In this document: in pieces, positions 23,961 to 32,756 of the stretch
Layout of the letters: the number at the start of each line of letters is the position of its first letter
Numbering within the stretch: position 1 is the stretch's first letter
From: CAVQUE01 sp046290435
Lineage (GTDB): Bacteria; Actinomycetota; Acidimicrobiia; Acidimicrobiales; UBA8592
Direction: 5' to 3'
DNA: 64,000 bases
Assembly: GCA_046290435.1 (NCBI GenBank)
Contig: JBKAGO010000041.1
Span: 72,572 to 136,571, forward strand
Made by a program: the position numbers and the translations under genes
The notes under the pieces: generated by a model
What the model saw: only the letters and a program-made list of their open reading frames with translations
Told to the model about the DNA's origin: nothing
Databases searched by the model: none

Positions 23961-25010
23961 CTACGAGGCCAGGGGGCGGCCGAAGGGGAGCGAATCGCGC
24001 CAGGTGCCCAGGAACTCCTCGGCGCGCATGCAGGCTCCGAGGAACGGGCCGTGCTCGTGGCCGAGGGCGTGGTCGAGCGCCGCCTCGACGCTCGTGGTGG
24101 CGGCGGCGATGACGGCGTCGGGGCTCGTCGCGCTCTCGGGATACCACGCGTGCATGGGTGCCCCGGTGGGGATGAAGTCGGCGACGGCGACGATGCCGGC
24201 GCGACCCATGACGGCCAGGGCCTTGGCGGTGTAGGGCAGCGGGGCATGGGGCACGACCGCCGCGACCTTCAGTCGTTCGGCGCTCTGGTGGTTGATCGCG
24301 CCCATCTTCGAACCGCAGAACAGCACGTCGGCCGGAGTCGCCAGCACCTTCCACGCGGGGTCGGCGCCATCGCCGACCATGGCGTCGCCGCTCTCGGCCC
24401 ATGCCGATGCCAGCGCCGCAGGGTCGAGCCCGCTCTCGTCGACCATCGCTCCCTTGGCCGTCGACACGGCGACGACCGTCGCCCCGCGCACGACTGCGGC
24501 TGCTGCGAGGGCCGCACCGGCGTCGCCGAAGCCCTCGATGACCACCCGCTTTGCATCGAGGCCGTCGAGCGCCTTCGCCGCGGCGACGACCGGGCCCAGC
24601 CCTGCGAGGTGCGTGGCCAGCGTGATCTCGCCGACACCGTCGACGTCGACCATCGCCGTGGCGAGGTCGCTGCGATCGTCGGCCCCGGTCAACTCGGCGA
24701 GCGCCGCTGGGTCGACTCCCTTGGCGGCCTCGATGGCGAGCGTGCCGTCGGCGACCTGGGGAAGCAGTTCGGCCACGAACGCGGCCACGGCGTCTCGCAG
24801 GGTCTCGGGCGTCGCATTGATGCCGGCCGAGGCGCCGCCGCGCCGGAACCCATGGGCGGCGAACGCATACGTCAGCGATCGAGCCATGTCCTCGGCACCT
24901 CCCTGCAGGATCTTGGGGGCGGCCCGAACCACGCCGGTGGCCGGAGCCCCGTCGAGGTCGATCACCACGAAGGCATCGGTCGAGGACAGCTTCTGCAACG
25001 TCACCGCCAC
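23961..25010 (-). CDS. Glu/Leu/Phe/Val dehydrogenase superfamily protein, atypical active site
   Basis: A 349-residue protein with the two-domain layout of amino-acid dehydrogenases. The N-terminal segment is GVVRAAPKILQGGAEDMARS, and the Rossmann motif is VVIEGFGDAGAALAAAAVVR (GxGxxG). The C-terminal block LFCGSKMGAINHQSAERLKV is family-like. At the catalytic-lysine site the usual GG-x-KGG reads GGASAGIN, so the lysine that polarises the 2-oxo acid is missing and true glutamate or leucine dehydrogenase activity is doubtful. The GTG at 25010 was chosen as the start. It stands alone. Confidence 0.7.
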   Translation of the reverse strand: MAVTLQKLSSTDAFVVIDLDGAPATGVVRAAPKILQGGAEDMARSLTYAFAAHGFRRGGASAGINATPETLRDAVAAFVAELLPQVADGTLAIEAAKGVDPAALAELTGADDRSDLATAMVDVDGVGEITLATHLAGLGPVVAAAKALDGLDAKRVVIEGFGDAGAALAAAAVVRGATVVAVSTAKGAMVDESGLDPAALASAWAESGDAMVGDGADPAWKVLATPADVLFCGSKMGAINHQSAERLKVAAVVPHAPLPYTAKALAVMGRAGIVAVADFIPTGAPMHAWYPESATSPDAVIAAATTSVEAALDHALGHEHGPFLGACMRAEEFLGTWRDSLPFGRPLAS

Positions 25011-25087
25011 ATCATGCCATCGTCGCCGGTCCCGACAGCCACCTGAACTCGCACGCCGTGCCGGCACAGCGCTCCGGCCGACAATCC

Positions 25088-26341
25088 TCAGCCGCTGACG
25101 GAGAAGGTCCGTGCGTCGGTGTTGTTGCCGGGAACGGGATCGGGGGCGGTCTGGGTCAGCGTGACGGTCAAGGTGATCGACCCGCTGGCGGTGGGCACGA
25201 TGGCGACGTCTTTCTGCGCTACCCAACGTGAGGGCAATGGGCCGTTGCACACGAATGATGAGTCCGAGGCCCTACTGCACGCCCAGTTGGCGTTCCCCAC
25301 GCTCACCGTCGTGATGACACCGCCGGTGACAGAGATCGTGAGCCTCGTCGAGGAAGGGAGCGAATTCGGGCCTCCGTTGGAGCCCTTGACCTGCACCGTC
25401 GTGGGTTGACCTGCAGTGAATGCGGGGCTCGTCAAGATGCTCGCGTAGCCATCGGTGGGTGGTCCCGACGGTGGCGGCGTGGGGGTCGGCGTCGGCGGTG
25501 GTGTCGGGGTGGGCGTGGGCGGCGTCGTCGGCGTCGGGGTCGGCGGCACGGTGGGAGTCGGTGGCGGCGTCGTCGGGGTGGGTGTTGCGGTGGGTGTCGG
25601 TCTCGGGCGTGGCGGGGTCGGCGAAGGACCGGGCCCGGGTGGGGTCGGTCCGCCGGGGGTCGGGGTGGCCGACGGGCCGGGTCCGGGCGTATCCGGCGTG
25701 GGTCGAGGCCCGGGCGTCGACGGTGTCGCGGTCGGAGATGGCGTCACCGTGGGCGCGACGGTCGGTGTCGGCCGGTCGTCGCCCGGCGCCGGGGTGGGTG
25801 TCGGCGTTCCATCGCCCGCACCGTCGTCGGCATCCGGGCTGCCCGAGCCGTCCGCGCCATCGGAGCCTGATCCCGGATCGCCGGGCCCGTCGCCATCGTC
25901 CTCATCGCTGCCCTCGTCGTCGCCCGTGCCATCGGAGTCGGCGCCTCCATCGCCCAGCTCGCCGCCGTCGTCCTGTCCATTGCCGTTCTGGCCGTTGCCA
26001 TCGCCGTTGTCGGCGCCGTCGGGATCCGAGCCCGCCTCGCCACCGTCGCCACCGTCGCCACCGTCGCCACCGCCATCACCGCCGCCCGCGGCGCCGCTGC
26101 CGCCCGCCAGTTCGTCGCCGGCTGCGGCCGCCACCAGGACGGCGGGATCGGGGAAGCGGGCGTCGTCGGCGCGGATCGGCGAGCCGTCGGAGATGCCGAC
26201 GGCATCGCTCGATCGCACCGCCTGCACGCCCATCGGCACCGCGATGGTCATCGTCAGCACCGTCGACGCCACGACCGCGACCACCGTCGAGGCCGCACCG
26301 GGGCCGGTCAGCCATGCGAGCGCTCTGGCGAGCAGCCCCAT
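25088..26341 (-). CDS. Membrane-anchored surface protein with Gly/Asp and Pro/Thr low-complexity regions
   Basis: A 417-residue protein. One N-terminal hydrophobic segment (ASTVVAVVASTVLTMTIAVP) acts as signal anchor. About 100 residues of Gly/Asp/Ser repeats follow, then about 110 residues of Pro-Thr repeats (PTPTPTPPP type), typical of stiff wall-spanning linkers. The C-terminal 110-residue domain is a beta-sandwich (STRLTISVTGGVITTVSVGN, NWACSRASDSSFVCNGPLPS) resembling CARDB/DUF11 repeats. No catalytic motif is visible. It is last in a four-gene run with a histidine kinase, a response regulator and a small membrane protein, so it is probably their output or sensor partner. Confidence 0.72.
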   Translation of the reverse strand: MGLLARALAWLTGPGAASTVVAVVASTVLTMTIAVPMGVQAVRSSDAVGISDGSPIRADDARFPDPAVLVAAAAGDELAGGSGAAGGGDGGGDGGDGGDGGEAGSDPDGADNGDGNGQNGNGQDDGGELGDGGADSDGTGDDEGSDEDDGDGPGDPGSGSDGADGSGSPDADDGAGDGTPTPTPAPGDDRPTPTVAPTVTPSPTATPSTPGPRPTPDTPGPGPSATPTPGGPTPPGPGPSPTPPRPRPTPTATPTPTTPPPTPTVPPTPTPTTPPTPTPTPPPTPTPTPPPSGPPTDGYASILTSPAFTAGQPTTVQVKGSNGGPNSLPSSTRLTISVTGGVITTVSVGNANWACSRASDSSFVCNGPLPSRWVAQKDVAIVPTASGSITLTVTLTQTAPDPVPGNNTDARTFSVSG

Positions 26342-26371
26342 CTCAGTGCCCGCCCGGGCCGGGGCCGGCTG

Positions 26372-26836
26372 TCATGGCGCGGCCTCGGTGGACTCGCCGC
26401 CCACCTCGAACCGGGCCGCGCGGCGGATCACCTCGCCGTCGCCGTCGACGGCGGTCACGAGCAGTTCGTAGCGTCCATCACCGATCAGCGCCGGATCGGG
26501 CTCGATCACGAACGGTGCCGACCGGTCGGTCCCCTCGTCGATGGCCGCGGCGCCCGCGGGGGCCAGCACCCACGCCACGGCCCTTGCCTCGATGTCGATG
26601 GTGATCGACGCCGACCCGACGGCTGCCACCGTCGCGCCGTCGAGCTCGCGACTGTCGGCCGCGCCCTCGCCGGGCGTCGAGATCGTGATGCCGTCGGCAT
26701 CGACCCGGTCGGCCGGCCCGGCGCCGAGCGCCATGGCCAGCATCGGTCCTGCGATCAGCGCGGTGACCCCGGCGGCGACCGCCGCGGTCACGGGGCGTCG
26801 ACGCCACGTCGGCTCCGCCGGCGTCGGCCCCTCCAC
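26372..26836 (-). CDS. Small membrane-anchored hypothetical protein
   Basis: A 154-residue protein with one transmembrane helix (TAAVAAGVTALIAGPMLAMA) after a short basic start. An extracytoplasmic beta-rich domain follows (SASITIDIEARAVAWVLAPA, DGRYELLVTAVDGDGEVIRR), Ig-like in pattern. No family name can be given. It starts 3 bp downstream of the response-regulator stop, and the surface-protein gene follows after 30 bp. The context suggests it works with that protein at the cell surface. Confidence 0.6.
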   Translation of the reverse strand: MEGPTPAEPTWRRRPVTAAVAAGVTALIAGPMLAMALGAGPADRVDADGITISTPGEGAADSRELDGATVAAVGSASITIDIEARAVAWVLAPAGAAAIDEGTDRSAPFVIEPDPALIGDGRYELLVTAVDGDGEVIRRAARFEVGGESTEAAP

Positions 26837-26839
26837 GTC

Positions 26840-27481
26840 TCAGTCCTCGCGCAGATCGATGATGCCGAGACGCACCGCACTCAACACCGCATGGGTGAGG
26901 CTCTGGGTGTCGAGCCGCCGGTAGATGGCATTGAGGTGGTTGTGCACGGTCTTCTGGGTGATGCCGAGATCGCGGGCCACCTGTTTGGTGCTCATCCCGT
27001 CGGCGATGCCCTGGAGGATCTCGACCTGGCGCGGCGACAACAGCTCGTCCTCCACCTTGGGCTGTTGGGCCTGGGCGACGCTGAGCATCGACGACGCCAA
27101 CGCGGGCGACAGCCCCGTCTCGCCCGCCGCCGCGGCCCGGACCGTCTCCAGCACGTCCGCGAACGAACAGCCCTTCGACAGGTAGCCCACGGCGCCCGCC
27201 TCGAGGGCCTGACGGGTCCGCTCGATGTCGTCGTGCATCGTCAACACGACGACCTTGGTCCCCGGGACCGTCTCGGTGATACGACGGGTCGCCGTGACCC
27301 CGTCGAGGACAGGCATCGAGATGTCCATCAATACCACGTCGGGTTGCAGCTGCTCGGCGAGGCGGATCGCGTCCTCGCCGTTGGACGCCTCGCCGACCAC
27401 CGACTCGCCGGCGGACTCGAAGCTCTTCCTCACGCTCTCACGCAGGATCTGATGGTCGTCGGCCAAGACGATGGTGATCAT
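26840..27481 (-). CDS. NarL/LuxR-family response regulator
   Basis: A 213-residue two-domain regulator. The receiver has the acidic pair ADDHQ, phospho-acceptor Asp53 (VVLMDISMP), Thr81 and Lys103. The output domain is LuxR-type: LLSPRQVEILQGIADGMSTK then QVARDLGITQKTVHNHLNAI. It overlaps the histidine-kinase gene by 4 bp (ATGA), making them an obvious pair. Likely targets include its own operon with the surface protein, but no binding site could be identified. Confidence 0.92.
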   Translation of the reverse strand: MITIVLADDHQILRESVRKSFESAGESVVGEASNGEDAIRLAEQLQPDVVLMDISMPVLDGVTATRRITETVPGTKVVVLTMHDDIERTRQALEAGAVGYLSKGCSFADVLETVRAAAAGETGLSPALASSMLSVAQAQQPKVEDELLSPRQVEILQGIADGMSTKQVARDLGITQKTVHNHLNAIYRRLDTQSLTHAVLSAVRLGIIDLRED

Positions 27482-29262
27482 GGGGTGTCCTCTCTGGGAA
27501 CGGTGACCTCAATGGTGGTGCCTGCGCCGGGGGAACTGGTGACAACCAGTTCGGCGTCGATGACCTCGGCTCGTTCGCGCATACCGACGAGACCGAACGC
27601 GGTCTCGCGTACGCCGCGCGATTCGTCGAATCCGTCGCCGTCGTCGGCGACCCGCAGCCGGGCCATGGCGGGGGTGACACGCCAGTCGACCACGACACGC
27701 GATGCGTTGGCGTGCTTGCCGATGTTGTTGAGCGCTTCCTGCATGATGCGCAGCACCTCGTTCTCGACCGCCACCGGAAGGCGATCGTCGCTCTCGGTCG
27801 CGACGACGTCGACGTGGACGCCGCTCTGGCGCGCCCAACGCTGAGCAAGGTCGGAGGCGATCTCGGCGAGCGACTGTTCCTCGGTGACCGAGGTGCGCAT
27901 CTGACGCAGGGTCTCGCGTAGCTCGTCGATGGCGCGTTGGACATCGGCGTGCAGGGCATCGAGCTCCGCCGCCGCGCCGGGCGTCGGACTCGACTTGATC
28001 CGCTCGAGCTCGAAGCTGATGTAGGTCAGCCACTGACCAAGGCGGTCGTGCAGATCGCGGGCGATGCGGGCCCGCTCCTCCTCTGCGCCGAGGATGCGCA
28101 GCCGTCGGAACCACCGGGCGTTGTCGATGGTCAGCGCCAGCGCGTCGCCCAGCCCGGCCAGCAGGCGCAGGTCGCGATCGCTGTAGCGGCCGACCTCGGG
28201 ATGCTCGATGCCGAGCGCCCCGACGACACGGCCGCGGGTGCGCAGCGGCGTGTAGATGCCACTGCCGCTGGCGGCGTCCAGCCCGGTACCGGCGAGATCG
28301 CGCACGAGCACCGGCGCATCGGCGGCGACGGTGTCACCGAGCCGCTGCGGCAGCGCTGCGTCGCCGGCCATGGTGGGCGCCAACGCGAGGCCCTCGGTCA
28401 GCAGCGGCGACCACGTGCGGTTGACCTCGCTGCGCATCACCAGGCCCAGCACCGAGGCGTCGAAGGTGTCGATGAGCTGCGCGCGCGTCGCCGCGACCGC
28501 CTGTTGGAGATCCAACGACGACGGCAGCGTGCGGGCCACCCGGTTGAGGACGTGGAGCAGTTCGTTGGTCTCGGCGAGCGCGTCGAGGCGGCCTGCGATC
28601 TGGCGGCGTCGACCCTCGGCGTCGGCCAGGCGGGTCCGCGCCACCGAGGCGGCCAACAAGGCGGTGACCATGAGCACCAACACGAGCCAACCCGACGCGC
28701 TGGCCAGGCCCAGATCGTGACCGGTCGCGGCCCCGACCACCACGGTGGCCACAACACCCGCCGCAGCAGCGATGGCGCCGCGACGCAGGCCCCAACCGAA
28801 CGAGGCCACCCCCGCAGCGACGATGAGGCAGGCGACGAACGCCGAGACCAGGCCCCCGCTCATCCCGATGGCCACGCCCAACAACACCGCATCGCTGACC
28901 GCCGCGATCTGGGCGCTTTGCTCGCGGGCGCCGAGACGCAGTGGGCGCAGCGTCCGCCAGGTCGTCAGATACAGACAGATCGACGTGGTCACCACCAGCC
29001 CGACCGAGCCGTCGACGGCGTCCGGCGCCGCCAGGGCGGTGCCGAGCACCACCGCGCACCAACGCAGCGCGGCGACCAGCGGGGCGAGCACCGTACGCGT
29101 CGACGGCGGCACCCGGAGCTGGCGGTGCGAGGGCTCGTCGGTGTGGTCGACGCCACCGAGACGATCGAGCGCGGCATCGAACTCGCCGACGCCTCTGCGG
29201 GTGCCGCCGACATCGGGACGGTCGCCCGCACGCGACGGGATGCCGGCGGCGGTGTCGGTCAT
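27478..29262 (-). CDS. DesK-like sensor histidine kinase with membrane and GAF domains
   Basis: A 594-residue kinase. Residues about 55-210 hold five or six hydrophobic segments, and residues about 230-385 form a GAF domain (LLHVLNRVARTLPSSLDLQQ, VVGALGIEHPEVGRYSDRDL). The HisKA_3 phospho-acceptor is His405 in RIARDLHDRLGQWLTYISFE. The HATPase has EVLRIMQEALNNIGKHANAS and GLVGMRERAEVI. It heads the run with its NarL-type regulator and the two surface proteins. The stimulus is unknown; the GAF domain may bind a small molecule or redox ligand. Confidence 0.92.
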   Translation of the reverse strand: MTDTAAGIPSRAGDRPDVGGTRRGVGEFDAALDRLGGVDHTDEPSHRQLRVPPSTRTVLAPLVAALRWCAVVLGTALAAPDAVDGSVGLVVTTSICLYLTTWRTLRPLRLGAREQSAQIAAVSDAVLLGVAIGMSGGLVSAFVACLIVAAGVASFGWGLRRGAIAAAAGVVATVVVGAATGHDLGLASASGWLVLVLMVTALLAASVARTRLADAEGRRRQIAGRLDALAETNELLHVLNRVARTLPSSLDLQQAVAATRAQLIDTFDASVLGLVMRSEVNRTWSPLLTEGLALAPTMAGDAALPQRLGDTVAADAPVLVRDLAGTGLDAASGSGIYTPLRTRGRVVGALGIEHPEVGRYSDRDLRLLAGLGDALALTIDNARWFRRLRILGAEEERARIARDLHDRLGQWLTYISFELERIKSSPTPGAAAELDALHADVQRAIDELRETLRQMRTSVTEEQSLAEIASDLAQRWARQSGVHVDVVATESDDRLPVAVENEVLRIMQEALNNIGKHANASRVVVDWRVTPAMARLRVADDGDGFDESRGVRETAFGLVGMRERAEVIDAELVVTSSPGAGTTIEVTVPREDTP

Positions 29263-29407
29263 CGACAGGGCCCGTCAGCGCGGTGAGCCGGAGCGGGAGC
29301 CGGCAGGCCTGGCGCCGGTTCGCGCCGATCCGAACGACCTTTCGGATCGGAAGATCCCACTGTGCGGACGTTCGTGAACACCGCACCAGATTGGCACCCG
29401 GGTACCA

Positions 29408-31264
29408 CTACCAGGTGGGATCGCCCTGGATCAGCTCGATCAGGTCGGTGATCGGCATCGGTCGGGCGATGAAGAATCCCTGGGCCTGGGTGCAGCCGAG
29501 CGCCCGTAGGCGGGACAGTTGGTCCTCGGTCTCGACGCCTTCGGCGACCGACACCAGGCCGAGTGCACTGGACAGGCGGATCACGGCGCTGGTGATGACC
29601 GTGCTGCCGTGGTTCTCGCCGAGACCCGACACGAACGTGCGGTCGACCTTCAAAACGTCCACCGGCAGCGACTGCAGATACTGCAGGGACGAGTAGCCGG
29701 TGCCGAAGTCGTCGACCGCCACCCTGGTGCCCAGACCCTTCAGCAGGTTGAGGACCGCGGCGCTGGCGTTCACGTCGCTCATCAGGGCGCTCTCGGTGAT
29801 CTCGAGCTCGATCAGGGCGGGATCGACGCCGCTGTCGCGCAGCGCGTCCTCGAGGTCGCCCGGCAGCGAGGGATGGTCGAGCTGGCGCACCGACAGGTTG
29901 ATGGAGACCTCGATGTCGTGGCCGGTTGCCTCGCGCAACTCGACGGCCGCCGAGCACGCTTCGCGCATGACGAACACGCCCATGGGGATGATGAGGCCGG
30001 TGTCCTCGGCAATGTCCATGAACGCTGCGGGAGGTCGCATCTCGCCGCCGGGCAGCTGCCAGCGCAGGAGCGCCTCGGCACCGATGATGGCACCGGTGTC
30101 GAGGGAGATCTTCGGCTGGTAGAGCACCCGGAGCTCGTCGTTGCGGATGGCGCGTCGCAGATCGGCCACCACGCTGAGCCGGTCGGCGGCGCGGGCCTGC
30201 AGATGAGGCTCGTAGATCTCGAAGCTGCCGTGACCGCTCTCCTTCGCGCGGTAACACGCGGCGTCGGCGGCGCGCAGGAGCGTCTCGCCGTCGAGGGCCG
30301 GGTCGGCGGGGGTACTGACCGCGATACCGGTGACGACCGACAGCTGGACCTCTGTGCCGTCGATGTAGAACGGGGCCGACGTCGCCCGCAGCACCGACTC
30401 GGCGAGCTCGTCGACGTCGGCGATGCCGGGACAGAACACGCCGAACTCGTCGCCGCCCACCCGTGCCAGCACCGCGTTGGAGGCGAAGGTGCGCAGGAGC
30501 CGGTAGGCGAACGCGACCAGCACCCGGTCGCCCGCCTCGTGGCCGAGGCTGTTGGTCACGGTGCGGAACTCGTCGATGTCGAGCAGCAACAGCGCCGCGC
30601 TCTGCCCGCGGTCGTGCAGCACGGGCAGCTGTTCGCCGATCTTGTGCAACAGGTGTTGGCGATTGGCGAGTCCGGTGAGCCCGTCGTGGGTGCTGCGATG
30701 CTCGAGCGCGGTCTGCAGAGCCCGGTGCTCGCCGACGTCGTGGCCGATGACGGTGAGGCTGCGGACGTCGCCGGTGGGGGACCGGTCCGCCAGCAGCGTG
30801 AGCTCGAGTTGGAGAGCCGACCCGTCGGCGCGTGTGGTCGATAGGTCGCCACGCCACTCGTTGGAGGTGTCGAGTGCATCCCACACCACGTCGTGGGTGC
30901 TGCCGTCGAGGAGCCGTTCGAGGGACCGGAACGTCGGGTCGACGTCGGCCAGGCCGAGCACGCTGCGCGCCGGGCGGTTGGCGTAGAGGATGCGGCCGCC
31001 GGGCTCGATGACCAGGATGATCTCGGTGGTCGCGTCCAGCGCTTCGCGGAGGCGGACCACCAGCGGCGCATCGAGAGGCTCGGGTGCCGAGGTGTCGGGC
31101 AGCAACAGCACCACGTTGTCGCGGCCAACTGCGTGATGCCGCCCGCCGGACCGCACGCCCCGATCGTCGGACAGGTCGACCACGGAATCGACCGAGGGGT
31201 CGATGCGTCGAGTGGCGGGTCGACCGAGTTCGGGGTCGATCTCGATCGGGGTGTGGTCTGTCAT
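29408..31264 (-). CDS. PAS-GGDEF-EAL cyclic-di-GMP signalling protein
   Basis: A 618-residue cytoplasmic protein. A PAS domain (about residues 70-180; EPGGRILYANRPARSVLGLA) is followed by a GGDEF domain with intact GGDEF at 270-274. No RxxD inhibitory site occurs just ahead of it. The EAL domain has EAL at 397-399 plus the supporting NLSVRQL, ITESALM, VDDFGTGYSSL, KVDRTFV and EGVET motifs. Both synthesis and breakdown of c-di-GMP are therefore possible, gated by the PAS domain. It is a single gene. The nearby cellulose-synthase-like gene is a plausible c-di-GMP-regulated process, though no PilZ domain is seen there. Confidence 0.93.
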   Translation of the reverse strand: MTDHTPIEIDPELGRPATRRIDPSVDSVVDLSDDRGVRSGGRHHAVGRDNVVLLLPDTSAPEPLDAPLVVRLREALDATTEIILVIEPGGRILYANRPARSVLGLADVDPTFRSLERLLDGSTHDVVWDALDTSNEWRGDLSTTRADGSALQLELTLLADRSPTGDVRSLTVIGHDVGEHRALQTALEHRSTHDGLTGLANRQHLLHKIGEQLPVLHDRGQSAALLLLDIDEFRTVTNSLGHEAGDRVLVAFAYRLLRTFASNAVLARVGGDEFGVFCPGIADVDELAESVLRATSAPFYIDGTEVQLSVVTGIAVSTPADPALDGETLLRAADAACYRAKESGHGSFEIYEPHLQARAADRLSVVADLRRAIRNDELRVLYQPKISLDTGAIIGAEALLRWQLPGGEMRPPAAFMDIAEDTGLIIPMGVFVMREACSAAVELREATGHDIEVSINLSVRQLDHPSLPGDLEDALRDSGVDPALIELEITESALMSDVNASAAVLNLLKGLGTRVAVDDFGTGYSSLQYLQSLPVDVLKVDRTFVSGLGENHGSTVITSAVIRLSSALGLVSVAEGVETEDQLSRLRALGCTQAQGFFIARPMPITDLIELIQGDPTW

Positions 31265-31389
31265 CGCGGGGGCCTCTGCTCGTGGTGCACGCCCGACTTG
31301 CGCGAAGGTGACGTCGCCGTCGCTTCCCTACCCAGGTGGCAGTGTTGCCGACCTCACTGTCCGACGCAAGCTTCGCCCAAATATCTCAC

Positions 31390-32457
31390 TCAGTGTGTTC
31401 GGTAGGCTACGAAGTGCGCGAGGTCGCGGAGTGCATCGCCGGCGCCGCCGACCAGCTCGAGGCGGTCGAGCGCCGCCAGGGCCCCGGTGGTGAGCGAGTC
31501 GATCTCGGTCTCGATCGCCGCCGCGGCGCCGGTCTCGACGAGGATCGCCTGCATGGCGGCGAGCTCGTCGTCGCCGAGATCGGGACAACCGGCCCGTTGG
31601 AGCACCGCCAACTGGGCCGGGTCCGCCAGACGTCTCGCCGCAGCCAACAACGGGGTGGGCTTGCCCTCGCGGAGATCGTCGCCGACGGGCTTGCCGGTGA
31701 CGGTGGCGTCGCCGAAGGCACCCAACAGATCGTCGCGCAACTGGAAGGCGACACCCACCGGGCGCCCGTACGCGGCGAGGCCGGCGTCGACCAGTTCGGG
31801 CCGCCCGGCCAGCGCGACGCCCAGCTGCAGAGGTCGCTCGACCGAATAACGGCCCGTCTTGTACTCGAGGATGCGCCGGGCCTCGACCTCGTCGGCGTGA
31901 CCCCGGGCCCCGGCCAACACGTCGAGATACTGCCCGACGTTGACCTCGAGACGCAGCTCGTCCCAGATGTGCGCGATCTGCGGCGATCGTCCCGCCATCA
32001 GGTGATCGGCCATCACGTGGGCCATGTCGCCGACCAGGATGGCGACCGCCTCGCCGAAGTGAGCGGCATCGCCCTGCCAACCGGCATTGCGATGGAGGTC
32101 GGCGAACCGGACGTGCACCGTTGGATGACCCCGGCGTGAGTCCGACGCATCCATGATGTCGTCATGGGCCAGGGCGAAGGCGTGCAGCATCTCGATCGCC
32201 GCCGCGGCGTCGATGGCCGCCGGAGCCCACGGAGCGCCGCCGGCACCGACATGGGCCCAGTGGAAGAACGCGGGCCGCAGCCGCTTACCCCCGACGAGCA
32301 CCAGCTCGGCGAGGACGTCGAAGGGCTCGGTCAGCGCGGGATCGATGGCCACCCATCGGGAACGTTCGGCGTCGAGCACCTCGGCCAGGCGACGATCGAC
32401 ACGATCGGTGACCTCGACGAGGGCATCGGGGACCTCGGTGGCGGCATCGCCGGTCAT
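31390..32457 (-). CDS. Polyprenyl (geranylgeranyl/farnesyl-type) diphosphate synthase
   Basis: A 355-residue trans-prenyltransferase that condenses isopentenyl diphosphate onto allylic diphosphates. The first Asp-rich motif is LAHDDIMDASDSRRG; the second is VAFQLRDDLLGAFGD, the form common in actinobacterial GGPP synthases. GGKRLRPAF near the N-terminus binds substrate, and KTGRYSVERPLQLG is typical. The start overlaps the stop of xseB (ATGA), and it ends an operon that also includes xseA and an ABC exporter. Chain length cannot be set by eye. Confidence 0.92.
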   Translation of the reverse strand: MTGDAATEVPDALVEVTDRVDRRLAEVLDAERSRWVAIDPALTEPFDVLAELVLVGGKRLRPAFFHWAHVGAGGAPWAPAAIDAAAAIEMLHAFALAHDDIMDASDSRRGHPTVHVRFADLHRNAGWQGDAAHFGEAVAILVGDMAHVMADHLMAGRSPQIAHIWDELRLEVNVGQYLDVLAGARGHADEVEARRILEYKTGRYSVERPLQLGVALAGRPELVDAGLAAYGRPVGVAFQLRDDLLGAFGDATVTGKPVGDDLREGKPTPLLAAARRLADPAQLAVLQRAGCPDLGDDELAAMQAILVETGAAAAIETEIDSLTTGALAALDRLELVGGAGDALRDLAHFVAYRTH

Positions 32458-32756
32458 CGGTCGGGTTCCGCGAGCGGTTCGGCCTCGTCGAGGGGTTCGA
32501 CGGACTCGAGATCGGCGACGATCTCGTTGACCTGCAACTCCGCTGCACGGATCCGGCCCCGGCACAGCCGGATCAACACCGCGGCCCGTGCCACCTTGGA
32601 GCTCAACACGTCGACATCGACGTCGTCGTCGGCGAGTTCGTCGAGGATGCGCTCGAGCTCGGCGACGGCCTCGGCGTACCCCAGGCTGTCATCGACACCG
32701 GGATCGGTGTCGCTCTCGCTCGGGTCGGAAACGGGGTCCTCTGGCGAGGTGGTCAC
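32454..32756 (-). CDS. xseB: Exodeoxyribonuclease VII small subunit
   Basis: A 100-residue protein. The central helix pair YAEAVAELERILDELADDDV and VDVLSSKVARAAVLIRLCRG is the XseB fold, flanked by long Asp/Glu/Pro-rich tails. It pairs with XseA to form exonuclease VII, which degrades single-stranded DNA. Overlaps of 4 bp with both xseA upstream and the prenyl synthase downstream show tight co-translation. Confidence 0.9.
   Translation of the reverse strand: MTTSPEDPVSDPSESDTDPGVDDSLGYAEAVAELERILDELADDDVDVDVLSSKVARAAVLIRLCRGRIRAAELQVNEIVADLESVEPLDEAEPLAEPDR

Noticed and set aside
25450..26100. The repetitive tract as a CRISPR-like or tandem-repeat array
   Set aside because: The period is codon-based (Pro-Thr and Gly-Asp units) without constant-length repeats or unique spacers, and it is in frame in the surface-protein gene.
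25420..26604. Long plus-strand frames over the surface-protein gene
   Set aside because: They are the antisense of Gly/Asp and Pro/Thr codon repeats (Arg/His/Ser-rich), with no start signal or domain.
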